Shown here one piece after another: positions 1 through 5,890 of a stretch of DNA of 6,748 bases. Position 1 is the stretch's first letter; each line of letters opens with the position of its first letter. Source of the stretch: Ruminococcaceae bacterium UBA1417 (GTDB lineage Bacteria; Bacillota; Clostridia; Oscillospirales; Acutalibacteraceae); assembly GCA_002305575.1 (NCBI GenBank), contig DBPP01000027.1:1-6748 (forward strand), read 5' to 3'. The translations under genes were made by a program, and so were the position numbers. The notes beneath the pieces are model-generated. The model did no database searches. It was not told where the DNA came from and was given only the letters and a program-made list of their open reading frames with translations.

Positions 1-1210
1 TAGACGGCTCATAGTCCAAGTAGACATGTTCGCGGCTTTTCTCTAATTCCCTACCTAAGAGAACAACCGTCTCCACATGGTTGGTGTGGGGGAACATATC
101 GACGGGCTGAATTTTGCGGACGCGATAGCCGCGCTTTGTAAGGAAAAGCAGGTCGCGCGCGAGCGTTTCCGGGTTGCAGGAAACGTACACGATGCGCGCG
201 GGCCCGAGCGTCACGGCGGAGGCGAGAAACGCCTGATCGCTGCCGGCGCGCGGCGGGTCCATCAAAAGCACGTCGCATGTCTCGCCATTTTGCGCCATAT
301 CCACCATAAAATCGCCTGCATCGGCACAGATAAACCGGATGTTCTGCATGTTGTTGCGCTTTGCGTTCGCGATCGCGTCGCGCACGGCGTCGCGATTGAC
401 CTCCACGCCGAGCACCTGCCCGGCGGTTTTCGCGGCAATCATGCCAATTGTGCCGATACCGCAGTACGCGTCGATGACCGTTTCGCGCCCCGTCAGTTCG
501 GCAAATTCGATTGCCTTGCCGTAAAGCACCTCGGTCTGCACGGGATTGATCTGGTAAAAGGATTTGGCCGAAATGCGAAACGAAAGCCCGCACAGCACGT
601 CCGTGATATACCCCGGGCCGTAGAGCGTCTTTTCGTTCGGCCCGAGCAGCATGGAGGTGTAGCGGTCATTCACATTTTGCACCACGGTGGTGATTTCCGG
701 ATGCCGCTGCAGCAACGCCCGCAGGAAGTTGTTGCGCGCGGGGAAAATCGGCGTGCCCGTCACAAGCACCACCATGATCTCGTTCGTCGAAAACCCGCGC
801 TTGACAAGCACATGCCGCAGAAAGCCGCGGCCCGTCACCTCGTTGTATGTCGTCATCTTGAAATCCTGCAGCAGCCGCCGGATGTCCACGATGATCCGGT
901 CGGCGGTTTCGTCCTCGGTCATGCAATGGTCTACCGCGACGATGTTGTGCGTGCTGCTCTGGTAGATGCCGGAGATGATCCGCCCGGCGCGCGTCGTGCC
1001 GAACGCTGCCTGCACCTTGTTGCGGTAGTGGTACGGATTTTCCATGCCGAGAATCGGCTCCACGTGCGCAAAGCGTCCGAGCAGCCGGATACACAGGCGG
1101 TTTTTCCAGGCGAGCTGTTCGGCGTAGGCGAGGTTTTGCAGCTGACAGCCGCCGCACTTTTTGCTGTGCGGGCAGCGGCGCGGTTCGTTCTGTGTGGTCT
1201 GAGTGGTCAT
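1..1210 (-). CDS. rlmD: 23S rRNA (uracil-C5)-methyltransferase, RlmD/TrmA family, 3' end beyond the window
   Basis: SAM-dependent enzyme that makes 5-methyluridine in 23S rRNA (U1939 for RlmD; some Gram-positive homologues, RlmCD, also modify U747). The 403 visible codons start at ATG 1210, chosen because GGAAGGAG (1225-1218) lies 7 nt upstream. No TRAM domain precedes the Fe-S motif, as in some short clostridial homologues. Seen: a 4Fe-4S cysteine set C13, C19, C22 and probably C96; FYQINPVQTE at 218-227; the SAM loop DAYCGIGTIG at 247-256; DPPR at 318-321; the nucleophile motif YVSCNPETLARD with C345; and the C-terminal DMFPHTNHVE at 371-380, with the general-base glutamate E380. Most family members stop about 10 residues after HVE. 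This one runs on at least 23 more residues (GRELEKSREHVYLDYEPS...) with no stop, in codons such as TTA and AGG that are rare in the rest of the gene. The family call is certain; RlmD versus RlmCD specificity is not. Confidence 0.95.
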   Translation of the reverse strand, partial: MTTQTTQNEPRRCPHSKKCGGCQLQNLAYAEQLAWKNRLCIRLLGRFAHVEPILGMENPYHYRNKVQAAFGTTRAGRIISGIYQSSTHNIVAVDHCMTEDETADRIIVDIRRLLQDFKMTTYNEVTGRGFLRHVLVKRGFSTNEIMVVLVTGTPIFPARNNFLRALLQRHPEITTVVQNVNDRYTSMLLGPNEKTLYGPGYITDVLCGLSFRISAKSFYQINPVQTEVLYGKAIEFAELTGRETVIDAYCGIGTIGMIAAKTAGQVLGVEVNRDAVRDAIANAKRNNMQNIRFICADAGDFMVDMAQNGETCDVLLMDPPRAGSDQAFLASAVTLGPARIVYVSCNPETLARDLLFLTKRGYRVRKIQPVDMFPHTNHVETVVLLGRELEKSREHVYLDYEPS

Positions 1211-1250
1211 GAAGGGGCTCCTTCCAAAATCCTGCCGTATTCTTGCCTTT

Positions 1251-1279
1251 ATTCTACCATTCACGCGCCGATAAAGCAA
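1251..1279 (-). promoter_or_regulatory. Sigma-A-type promoter for rlmD
   Basis: Read on the minus strand, TTGCTT (1279-1274) and TAGAAT (1256-1251) are separated by exactly 17 nt. Transcription would begin near 1244, about 35 nt before the rlmD ATG. It diverges from the thiT promoter about 50 bp away, and no shared operator is evident between them. Confidence 0.7.
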
Positions 1280-1328
1280 GACGACTTCCGGAAAGGCGCG
1301 AAAAACCGCGAAACCACGCAAATTCCGC

Positions 1329-1357
1329 TTGACATCACCGGCGGTTGGTATTATGAT
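1329..1357 (+). promoter_or_regulatory. Sigma-A-type promoter for the thiT transcript
   Basis: TTGACA (1329-1334, perfect -35) and TATGAT (1352-1357, one mismatch from TATAAT) are separated by 17 nt. The predicted start near 1364 puts the TPP riboswitch at the extreme 5' end of the RNA, so control is expected to lie mainly in the leader. Confidence 0.85.
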
Positions 1358-1365
1358 AGAGACAC

Positions 1366-1455
1366 AAAAGGGCGCTGACGATTGAGTCGGCTGAGATTGG
1401 CGTAGCCGCCGGAACCTGTAACCTGATTCGGATAATGCCGACGTAGGGAAATACG
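1366..1455 (+). ncRNA. TPP riboswitch aptamer (THI element)
   Basis: The aptamer senses thiamine pyrophosphate. Seen: a P3 stem GCTGAC (1374-1379) with GTCGGC (1386-1391), containing one G-U pair; the conserved CTGAGA (1391-1396) of the pyrimidine-binding arm; a small P3a-like hairpin GGC/GCC (about 1399-1407); and the second conserved block CCTGATTCGGATAATGCCG, ending in CGTAGGGAA (to 1450), in which CGG pairs with CCG and CCT with AGG around the pyrophosphate-binding arm. P2 is probably GGC (1371-1373) with GCC (1408-1410). P1 is weak or unusual. The following gene is a thiamine transporter, which agrees with the call. Binding of TPP is expected to switch expression off. Confidence 0.93.
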
Positions 1456-1472
1456 ACCGTGGTATTTTTGCG

Positions 1473-1522
1473 TGCACCGAATTGGGGCGCGCATTTTTTG
1501 TCGGCTGCAAGCGCCCCCTTTT
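1473..1522 (+). terminator. Riboswitch expression platform: terminator with competing antiterminator
   Basis: A terminator-like hairpin pairs GGGGCGC plus GCA (1484-1493) with TGC plus GCGCCCC (1506-1517, two-base bulge), and is followed by CTTTTC, a rather short U-tract. A competing stem pairs TGCACCGA (1473-1480) with TCGG-c-TGCA (1501-1509, one bulged C). The two cannot coexist because both use 1506-1508. This is the layout of a transcriptional OFF switch; which form TPP favours is inferred from the family, not shown here. Confidence 0.55.
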
Positions 1523-1550
1523 CAGAAACTTATGCCTTGGGGGAATTTTC

Positions 1551-2147
1551 ATGCATCAAAACAGCAACACCTATAAGCTTACGCTATGCGCCATCATGGT
1601 TGCGCTGGGCGCCGTGCTCAGCCTCGTGAAGGTCGTGAAGATGCCGTTCGGCGGCTCCGTCACGCTGCTTTCCATGCTGCCTTGCGTCATGGTCTCCGTG
1701 ATGCTCGGCCTGAAGTGGGGCCTTGCCGCGTCGTTTGTCGAGTCTGTGATCCAGCTTGTGTTCGGCATCACGATGGACGGCGTGCTCGGCTGGGGCCTGA
1801 CGCCGGCGATGCTCATCGGCACCATTTTGCTCGATTATATCCTCGCCTACACCGTGATCGGCCTGGCCGGCGCGCTGCGCAACAAGGGCTATATGGGCAT
1901 CTGCGTCGGCACGGGCCTTGCCGTGTTCCTGCGTTTTGTCTGCCATCTGCTTTCCGGCGCGATCATCTTTGCGAACTTCGAGCAGTTCGTCGCGTTCGGC
2001 GCCGAGTGGGTCGGCCGTCCGTGGCTCTATTCGCTGTGCTACAACGGCGCATATATGCTGCCCGAGCTCATCACCACGGTGATCGCGGCGACGGTGCTGT
2101 TCCGTCTGCCGCAGATTCGCCGCATCATGGCGAACGGGACAGTCTGA
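1551..2147 (+). CDS. thiT: Thiamine ECF transporter S-component ThiT (YuaJ family)
   Basis: Membrane substrate-binding subunit that captures thiamine and docks with the shared energizing module (EcfA, EcfA', EcfT) encoded elsewhere, a group II ECF arrangement. 198 aa, near the usual 180-200, with about six hydrophobic segments. Family marks: GGSVTLLSMLP at 34-44, LLDYILAYTVIGLAG at 93-107, RFVCHLLSGAI at 128-138 and WLYSLCYNGAYMLPE at 158-172. By remembered alignment to the Lactococcus ThiT structure, H132, Y160, N165 and the D95-Y96 pair match thiamine-contacting positions. The start is ATG 1551, preceded by a GGGGGA ribosome site (1539-1544); a TTG at 1482 in the same frame would lie inside the terminator hairpin and is unlikely. 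It is transcribed alone behind the TPP riboswitch and followed by a strong terminator. Confidence 0.93.
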   Translation: MHQNSNTYKLTLCAIMVALGAVLSLVKVVKMPFGGSVTLLSMLPCVMVSVMLGLKWGLAASFVESVIQLVFGITMDGVLGWGLTPAMLIGTILLDYILAYTVIGLAGALRNKGYMGICVGTGLAVFLRFVCHLLSGAIIFANFEQFVAFGAEWVGRPWLYSLCYNGAYMLPELITTVIAATVLFRLPQIRRIMANGTV

Positions 2148-2162
2148 GGGCGTTTCCAAAGC

Positions 2163-2195
2163 AAAAGGCTTCCGGCAGGGCCGGGGGCCTTTTTT
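2163..2195 (+). terminator. Intrinsic terminator after thiT
   Basis: A 12-bp stem (2165-2176 with 2180-2191, two G-U pairs) with a 3-nt AGG loop runs straight into TTTTC. The A residues at 2163-2164 can extend the stem into the U-tract. It lies 16 nt after the thiT stop and separates thiT from glyQS. Confidence 0.92.
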
Positions 2196-2218
2196 CGCGC
2201 AAAACCGGCGCAAACGTC

Positions 2219-2247
2219 TTGCGCACCGCAGAAAAACGTGTTATGAT
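2219..2247 (+). promoter_or_regulatory. Sigma-A-type promoter for glyQS
   Basis: TTGCGC (2219-2224) and TATGAT (2242-2247) are separated by 17 nt. The -10 has the same sequence as that of the thiT promoter. The leader would be only about 45 nt, too short for a T-box, so uncharged-tRNA control of this synthetase is not supported. Confidence 0.75.
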
Positions 2248-2261
2248 GGGTAAATCACAAA

Positions 2262-2280
2262 GCGCCGCAGCCAGCGGCGT
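2262..2280 (+). promoter_or_regulatory. Leader hairpin just upstream of the glyQS ribosome site
   Basis: CGCCGC (2263-2268) pairs with GCGGCG (2274-2279) around a 5-nt loop, with a possible closing G-U pair (2262/2280). It ends 1-2 nt before the AAAGGAG Shine-Dalgarno (2282-2288). It has no U-tract, so it is not a terminator. It may stabilise the 5' end or influence initiation. A similar stem sits before the ribosome site of the gene at 6634. Confidence 0.5.
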
Positions 2281-2296
2281 GAAAGGAGAATTTTTA

Positions 2297-3694
2297 ATGA
2301 AACATGTCATGAAGCCCGAAGACAAGACGATGGAGAAAATTGTAGCGCTGTGCAAAAACCGCGGCTACGTCTATCCCGGCTCCGAGATCTACGGCGGCCT
2401 TTCCAATTCCTGGGACTACGGCCCGCTCGGCTGCCTGTTCAAGGACAACGTGAAGAACGCGTGGAAGCGCAAGTTTGTGCAGGAGAGCCGCTACAACGTG
2501 GCGCTCGATTCCGCGATCCTCATGAACCCGCAGGTCTGGGTCGCGACCGGTCATGTCGGCGGCTTTTCCGACCCGCTGATGGACTGCAAGGACTGCAAAA
2601 CGCGTCACCGCGCCGACAAGCTTATCGAGGATTTTTCCGGCGAGTCTGCCGATGGCTGGACCAACGAGCAGATGCAGCAGTACATCGCGGACCATAACAT
2701 CGCCTGCCCGAACTGCGGCGGACACAATTTTACGGACATCCGCCAGTTCAACCTGATGTTCAAGACGTTCCAGGGCGTCACCGAGGACGCAAAGAGCCAG
2801 CTCTATTTGCGCCCCGAGACGGCGCAGGGTATCTTCGTCAACTTCCCGAGCATCCAGCGCACGACGCGCAAAAAGGTGCCGTTCGGCGTCTGCCAGGTGG
2901 GCAAGAGCTTCCGTAACGAGATCACCCCGGGTAACTTTATCTTCCGCATCCGCGAGTTTGAGCAGATGGAGTGCGAATTCTTCTGCAAGCCGGGCACCGA
3001 CCTCGACTGGTTCTACTACTGGAAGGATTACTGCAAGAACTGGCTGTTGAACCTCGGGCTTTCCGAGGAGAACCTGCGCCTGCGCGACCATCGCCCGGAG
3101 GAGCTTTCGTTCTACTCCAAGGCGACGACCGACATCGAGTACCTGTTCCCGTTTGGCTGGGGCGAGCTGTGGGGCATCGCCGACCGCACCGATTATGACC
3201 TGACGCAGCATCAGGAGCACTCGGGCAAGGATCTGTCCTACTTCGACCCGGAGGACAACACGCGTTACCTGCCGTACGTCATCGAGCCGTCGCTCGGCGC
3301 GGACCGTGTCGCGCTCGCGTTCCTCTGCGACGCGTACGACGAGGAGAATCTCGGCACCGCGGAGAAGCCGGACGTGCGCGTCGTGCTGCGCCTGCACCCG
3401 GCGCTCGCGCCGTTTAAGGCCGCCGTGCTGCCGCTTTCAAAGAAGCTCAGCGAAAAGGCCGGCGCGGTTTACGAGCAGCTGGCGAAGCACTTCTCCGTCG
3501 ATTTTGACGACGCCGGCTCGATCGGCAAGCGCTACCGCCGTCAGGATGAGATCGGCACGCCGTTCTGCATCACGTACGACTTCGACAGCGAAACCGACGG
3601 CTGTGTGACGATTCGCGACCGCGACACGATGCAGCAGGAGCGCGTGCGCATCGACGCGCTTGAAGCGTATCTTGCGGAAAAAATCGATTTCTAA
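2297..3694 (+). CDS. glyQS: Glycine--tRNA ligase, dimeric (alpha2) type
   Basis: Class II aminoacyl-tRNA synthetase that charges tRNA-Gly with glycine in the cytoplasm. This is the single-chain dimeric form (often named glyS), not the alpha2-beta2 form. 465 aa, normal for the family. Seen: N-terminal YVYPGSEIYGGLSNSWDYGPLG at 24-45; a probable zinc site C97/C100 and C137/C140 within the insertion; LRPETAQGIF at 171-180; motif 2 FRNE at 205-208 with REFEQMECEFF at 219-229; motif 3 SLGADR at 332-337; and a C-terminal anticodon-binding domain from about 362. The start is ATG 2297, 8 nt after AAAGGAG; a second ATG at 2309 is too far from that site. The reading frame stays open upstream through thiT to 1586, but that part is out-of-frame shadow. 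It has its own promoter and terminator, so it is a single-gene unit. Confidence 0.97.
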   Translation: MKHVMKPEDKTMEKIVALCKNRGYVYPGSEIYGGLSNSWDYGPLGCLFKDNVKNAWKRKFVQESRYNVALDSAILMNPQVWVATGHVGGFSDPLMDCKDCKTRHRADKLIEDFSGESADGWTNEQMQQYIADHNIACPNCGGHNFTDIRQFNLMFKTFQGVTEDAKSQLYLRPETAQGIFVNFPSIQRTTRKKVPFGVCQVGKSFRNEITPGNFIFRIREFEQMECEFFCKPGTDLDWFYYWKDYCKNWLLNLGLSEENLRLRDHRPEELSFYSKATTDIEYLFPFGWGELWGIADRTDYDLTQHQEHSGKDLSYFDPEDNTRYLPYVIEPSLGADRVALAFLCDAYDEENLGTAEKPDVRVVLRLHPALAPFKAAVLPLSKKLSEKAGAVYEQLAKHFSVDFDDAGSIGKRYRRQDEIGTPFCITYDFDSETDGCVTIRDRDTMQQERVRIDALEAYLAEKIDF

Positions 3695-3737
3695 GCACTG
3701 ACGAAAAGCATCGACGAAAAACGCATAAGGACCGACG

Positions 3738-3765
3738 AGGGCCGCCCAACAGGGGCGGCCCTTTT
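3738..3765 (+). terminator. Intrinsic terminator after glyQS
   Basis: AGGGCCGCCC (3738-3747) pairs perfectly with GGGCGGCCCT (3753-3762) around a 5-nt loop, followed by TTT. The 10-bp GC-rich stem is strong although the U-tract is short. It lies about 43 nt after the stop codon and isolates glyQS from the next operon. Confidence 0.88.
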
Positions 3766-3816
3766 GCGTCCGCGCCTCCCCGCGGTATTCTGCACCGACT
3801 TTTTTGCACGGCGCTC

Positions 3817-3845
3817 TTGACAATCATGTATATACTGTATATACT
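3817..3845 (+). promoter_or_regulatory. Sigma-A-type promoter of the GntR/ABC operon
   Basis: TTGACA (3817-3822, perfect) and TATACT (3840-3845) are separated by 17 nt. It would be a strong promoter if unoccupied, but its -10 and start region lie inside the repeat-rich operator, which suggests tight repression. The predicted leader before the first ATG is about 95 nt. Confidence 0.85.
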
Positions 3846-3862
3846 GTAAATATACAGTATAT
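3828..3862 (+). promoter_or_regulatory. Probable GntR (YtrA-type) operator with direct and inverted repeats
   Basis: ATATACTGTA (3839-3848) and TACAGTATAT (3853-3862) form a perfect 10-bp inverted repeat around a 4-bp AATA centre. Immediately before it the 9-mer GTATATACT occurs twice in tandem (3828-3836 and 3837-3845), so a third ATATACTGT half-site sits one turn upstream at 3830-3838. The element covers the spacer, the -10 and the start region, and is an AT-rich island in GC-rich DNA. The adjacent short GntR protein is the likely binder, giving autorepression. The binding is inferred; the repeats are seen. Confidence 0.82.
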
Positions 3863-3881
3863 GCGAAGGCTGAAAAATTTT

Positions 3882-3914
3882 GCGCCCGTCCTGCTGGGCG
3901 ATTGGGGTGGGCGC
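3882..3914 (+). other. Leader with alternative hairpins before the gntR gene
   Basis: In the untranslated leader, GCGCCC (3882-3887) can pair with GGGCG (3896-3900, five pairs) or with GGGCGC (3909-3914, six pairs). Neither hairpin is followed by a U-tract or covers the ribosome site (AGGAAAGGGGG at 3930-3940). It may be only a consequence of GC-rich composition; no known RNA motif is recognised. Confidence 0.25.
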
Positions 3915-3948
3915 GCTTTCGGCCGGTGCAGGAAAGGGGGCTTTGGAA

Positions 3949-4317
3949 ATGTACATCTGGATCGACAACAAAAGCGGCGCGCCAATCTACGACCAGATCT
4001 ATACGCAGATCAAGAACCAGATCATTAGCGGGCAACTCGCTCCGGACGAGATGCTGCCGTCGATCCGGAATCTCGCAAAAGACCTGCGCATCAGCGTCAT
4101 TACGACGAAGCGCGCATATGAAGAGCTTGAAAAAGAAGGTTTTATTTACACCGTGGCGGCCAAGGGCTGCTTTGTCGCGCCGAAAAACATGGAGCTGCTC
4201 CGAGAGGAGTACCTCAAGCGCATGGAAAGTCATTTGCAGGAGGCGATCGCACTGGCGGCGGCGTGCGGCTTGCAGGAAAAGGACGTCGCCGACCTGCTGC
4301 ACACGTTGTATGAGTAA
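3949..4317 (+). CDS. GntR-family transcriptional regulator, YtrA-like short form
   Basis: Short DNA-binding repressor, 122 aa, matching the YtrA subfamily, which has a winged helix-turn-helix plus a small helical dimerization tail instead of a large ligand-binding domain. Seen: the N-terminal IDNKSGAPIYDQIYTQIKNQIISGQL (5-30); the recognition region LPSIRNLAKDLRIS at 36-49; TTKRAYEELEKEGFIYT at 52-68; and the wing at 70-78. Residues 80-122 form the helical tail. The start is ATG 3949, preceded by AGGAAAGGGGG (3930-3940) with 8 nt between; longer in-frame starts lack a good site. It is the first gene of the operon and lies next to the repeat-rich operator, so it probably represses itself and the ABC genes downstream. 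YtrA relatives are often relieved by cell-envelope antibiotics, but the inducer here is unknown. Confidence 0.93.
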   Translation: MYIWIDNKSGAPIYDQIYTQIKNQIISGQLAPDEMLPSIRNLAKDLRISVITTKRAYEELEKEGFIYTVAAKGCFVAPKNMELLREEYLKRMESHLQEAIALAAACGLQEKDVADLLHTLYE

Positions 4318-4369
4318 GCGCGCGCTTGCGGGGAGGATCGGCTTGGAGATTGGAAAGGACGATTGGAAC

Positions 4370-5248
4370 ATGACGAACGCAATTGAAATCCACGGGCTTG
4401 TGAAAGCCTACCCAGGCTTTACACTGGGACCTGTTGACCTCACGCTGCCGGGCGGCTGTATTCTGGGGCTGATCGGCGAAAACGGCGCGGGCAAGAGCAC
4501 GCTGATCCGCCTGATTCTCGATATGGTGCAGCGCGACGGCGGTACCGTGTCCGTTTTGGGGCGCGACAACCGCGATCGCTTCCGGCAGACGAAGGAGGAC
4601 ATCGGCGTCGTATTCGATGAGACGGGCGTGCCCGCCTGCCTGTCGGCCAGGCAGTACGGCAGGGTATTGCAAAGCGCCTACGGGCGTTGGTCGCCACAGC
4701 GGTATGCGGCGCTGCTTCAGAAGCTGCGCGTGCCACAGGAGAAGCCGTTTTCCACGCTTTCACGCGGCAACCAGATGAAGGTTTCAATCGCCGCCGCGCT
4801 CGCCCACGACGCAAAGCTCCTGCTGCTCGATGAGCCGACAAGCGGCCTCGACCCCGTCGTGCGCGAGGAGATCGTCGACCTGTTCAGCGAATTTACCCGG
4901 GACGAAGACCACGCGGTGCTGATTTCGTCGCACATTGTCAGCGATCTCGAAAAAATCTGCGATTATACGGCGTTTCTGCACGAAGGAAAGCTCCTGCTCT
5001 GTGCGGAGAAGGACCGGCTGCTCGAGCGCTGCGGCGTCGTGCACGGCACGGCGGAACAGCTTTCCGGTCTGGCTCCCGCGGCGTTACTCGGCCGGCGGCG
5101 CACGGCATACGGCGAGGAAGCGCTTGTCGAGCGGCGCAGGGTCCCGGCCGGACTGAAAATCACGCCGGTCAATCTTGAGGATATTTTTGTCTTTATGGTA
5201 CGCGACGGCGCCAATGTGTGCCCCGAAGAGAAAGGGGGACAGTCGTGA
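4370..5248 (+). CDS. ABC transporter ATP-binding protein of a GntR-linked ABC-2 system
   Basis: Cytoplasmic ATPase expected to power the two permeases encoded next. 292 aa. Seen: Walker A GENGAGKST at 36-44; ABC signature LSRGN at 130-134 (variant of LSGGQ); Walker B LLLLDEP at 150-156; D-loop SGLD at 158-161; and switch histidine H188. The usual Q-loop glutamine is replaced by the VVFDE region (81-84), a form I associate with YtrB-like ATPases. The C-terminal part (about 205-285) ends with NLEDIFVFMV, typical of the ABC-2 exporter group. ATG 4370 is chosen because homologues begin near here and GGAAAGGA (4352-4359) precedes it by 10 nt. In-frame alternatives are TTG 4344 (GGGAGG upstream) and ATG 4310, which overlaps the end of the GntR gene but has no ribosome site. 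The stop overlaps the next start by 4 nt (GTGA), implying translational coupling. Confidence 0.93.
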   Translation: MTNAIEIHGLVKAYPGFTLGPVDLTLPGGCILGLIGENGAGKSTLIRLILDMVQRDGGTVSVLGRDNRDRFRQTKEDIGVVFDETGVPACLSARQYGRVLQSAYGRWSPQRYAALLQKLRVPQEKPFSTLSRGNQMKVSIAAALAHDAKLLLLDEPTSGLDPVVREEIVDLFSEFTRDEDHAVLISSHIVSDLEKICDYTAFLHEGKLLLCAEKDRLLERCGVVHGTAEQLSGLAPAALLGRRRTAYGEEALVERRRVPAGLKITPVNLEDIFVFMVRDGANVCPEEKGGQS

Positions 5249-5862
5249 AGGGTCTGCTTTTGAAGGACTGGTACATGGTGGTCAAATACTGCAAGGCATG
5301 GCTGCTGATTCTGGCGGTCATGATCGGCGCGTCGGTGTTTGGCACAAAGCCTTTTCTGTTCCTGTTGTGGCCTGTGATGCTCGCCGGCCTCACCGCCATC
5401 ACACTCCTGGCTTACGACGAGCGCAGCGGGTGGACGATGCTTAGCCGCGCCATGCCGTATACAAGGGCGCAGCTGGTTTCGGCAAAATACCTCGTTGTGC
5501 TGCTCCTGCTTGTTGTGGCCGTCTCGTTGGCGGCCGCGGCACAGCTGGCGCGCATTTTTATGGGGAAGGAGGACGCGGGCAGCTTTGCGGGCGTGCTGTT
5601 CCTGCTGCTTGCGGTGGGGTTGCTCGTTCCGGCCGTGCTTCTGCCGCTTGTGTTCCGCTTCGGTGTGGAAAAGGCGCGCATTGTGTATTTTGTCGTTTTC
5701 GGCTTTGCCACGGGGTGTATGGTGTTCGTTTCGACGACGGTGGACGATATGCCGCAGCTTACGGCGCAAGGCGCGCCCGCAGGACAGATACTTCTGGCGG
5801 CCGCCGTGCTTTTCGCGCTTTCGTGGCTGCTTTCCATCCGCGCTTACCGCCCGCACGTATGA
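5245..5862 (+). CDS. ABC-2-type transporter permease (first of a paralogous pair)
   Basis: Integral membrane subunit, 205 aa, with about six hydrophobic segments (roughly 17-33, 35-55, 82-102, 114-136, 146-164, 179-199). The start is GTG 5245, overlapping the ATPase stop in a GTGA junction, with AAAGGGGG about 6 nt upstream; the protein then begins MKGLLLKDWY, like its sister. Between segments 2 and 3 is a conserved cytoplasmic stretch, YDERSGWTMLSRAMPY followed by AQLVSAKYL (57-83), and LLPLVFRFGVEK lies at 132-143. Both are shared with the following gene, and the first probably contacts the ATPase. It belongs to the small ABC-2 permease class that accompanies YtrA-type regulators in Clostridia. 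The substrate is unknown, and export is more likely than import because no binding protein is encoded nearby. Confidence 0.88.
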   Translation: MKGLLLKDWYMVVKYCKAWLLILAVMIGASVFGTKPFLFLLWPVMLAGLTAITLLAYDERSGWTMLSRAMPYTRAQLVSAKYLVVLLLLVVAVSLAAAAQLARIFMGKEDAGSFAGVLFLLLAVGLLVPAVLLPLVFRFGVEKARIVYFVVFGFATGCMVFVSTTVDDMPQLTAQGAPAGQILLAAAVLFALSWLLSIRAYRPHV

Positions 5863-5890
5863 GCTGCGATGCGGAGACTGGAGGCTGTAA

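Noticed and set aside
77..1378. A 433-codon open frame on the plus strand opposite rlmD
   Set aside because: Its translation is rich in His, Arg and Ala with no recognisable motif, and the minus strand shows every RlmD motif in order. It is an antisense shadow of GC-rich coding DNA.
1586..2296. In-frame upstream extension of glyQS through the thiT region
   Set aside because: The extension is an Arg/His-rich out-of-frame reading of thiT, crosses a strong terminator and a promoter, and glyQS has its own ribosome site at 2282-2288.
2248..2296. T-box leader controlling glyQS
   Set aside because: Only about 45 nt lie between the promoter and the ATG, and neither the T-box sequence nor a terminator/antiterminator pair is present.
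2294..3397. A 367-codon open frame on the minus strand inside glyQS
   Set aside because: It is antisense to a complete, motif-rich synthetase and resembles no family I know, so it is a codon-bias shadow.
4963..5856. A 297-codon minus-strand open frame across the ATPase end and first permease
   Set aside because: Composition is dominated by His, Arg, Gln and Lys, with no motifs and no convincing start; the plus-strand genes explain the region.
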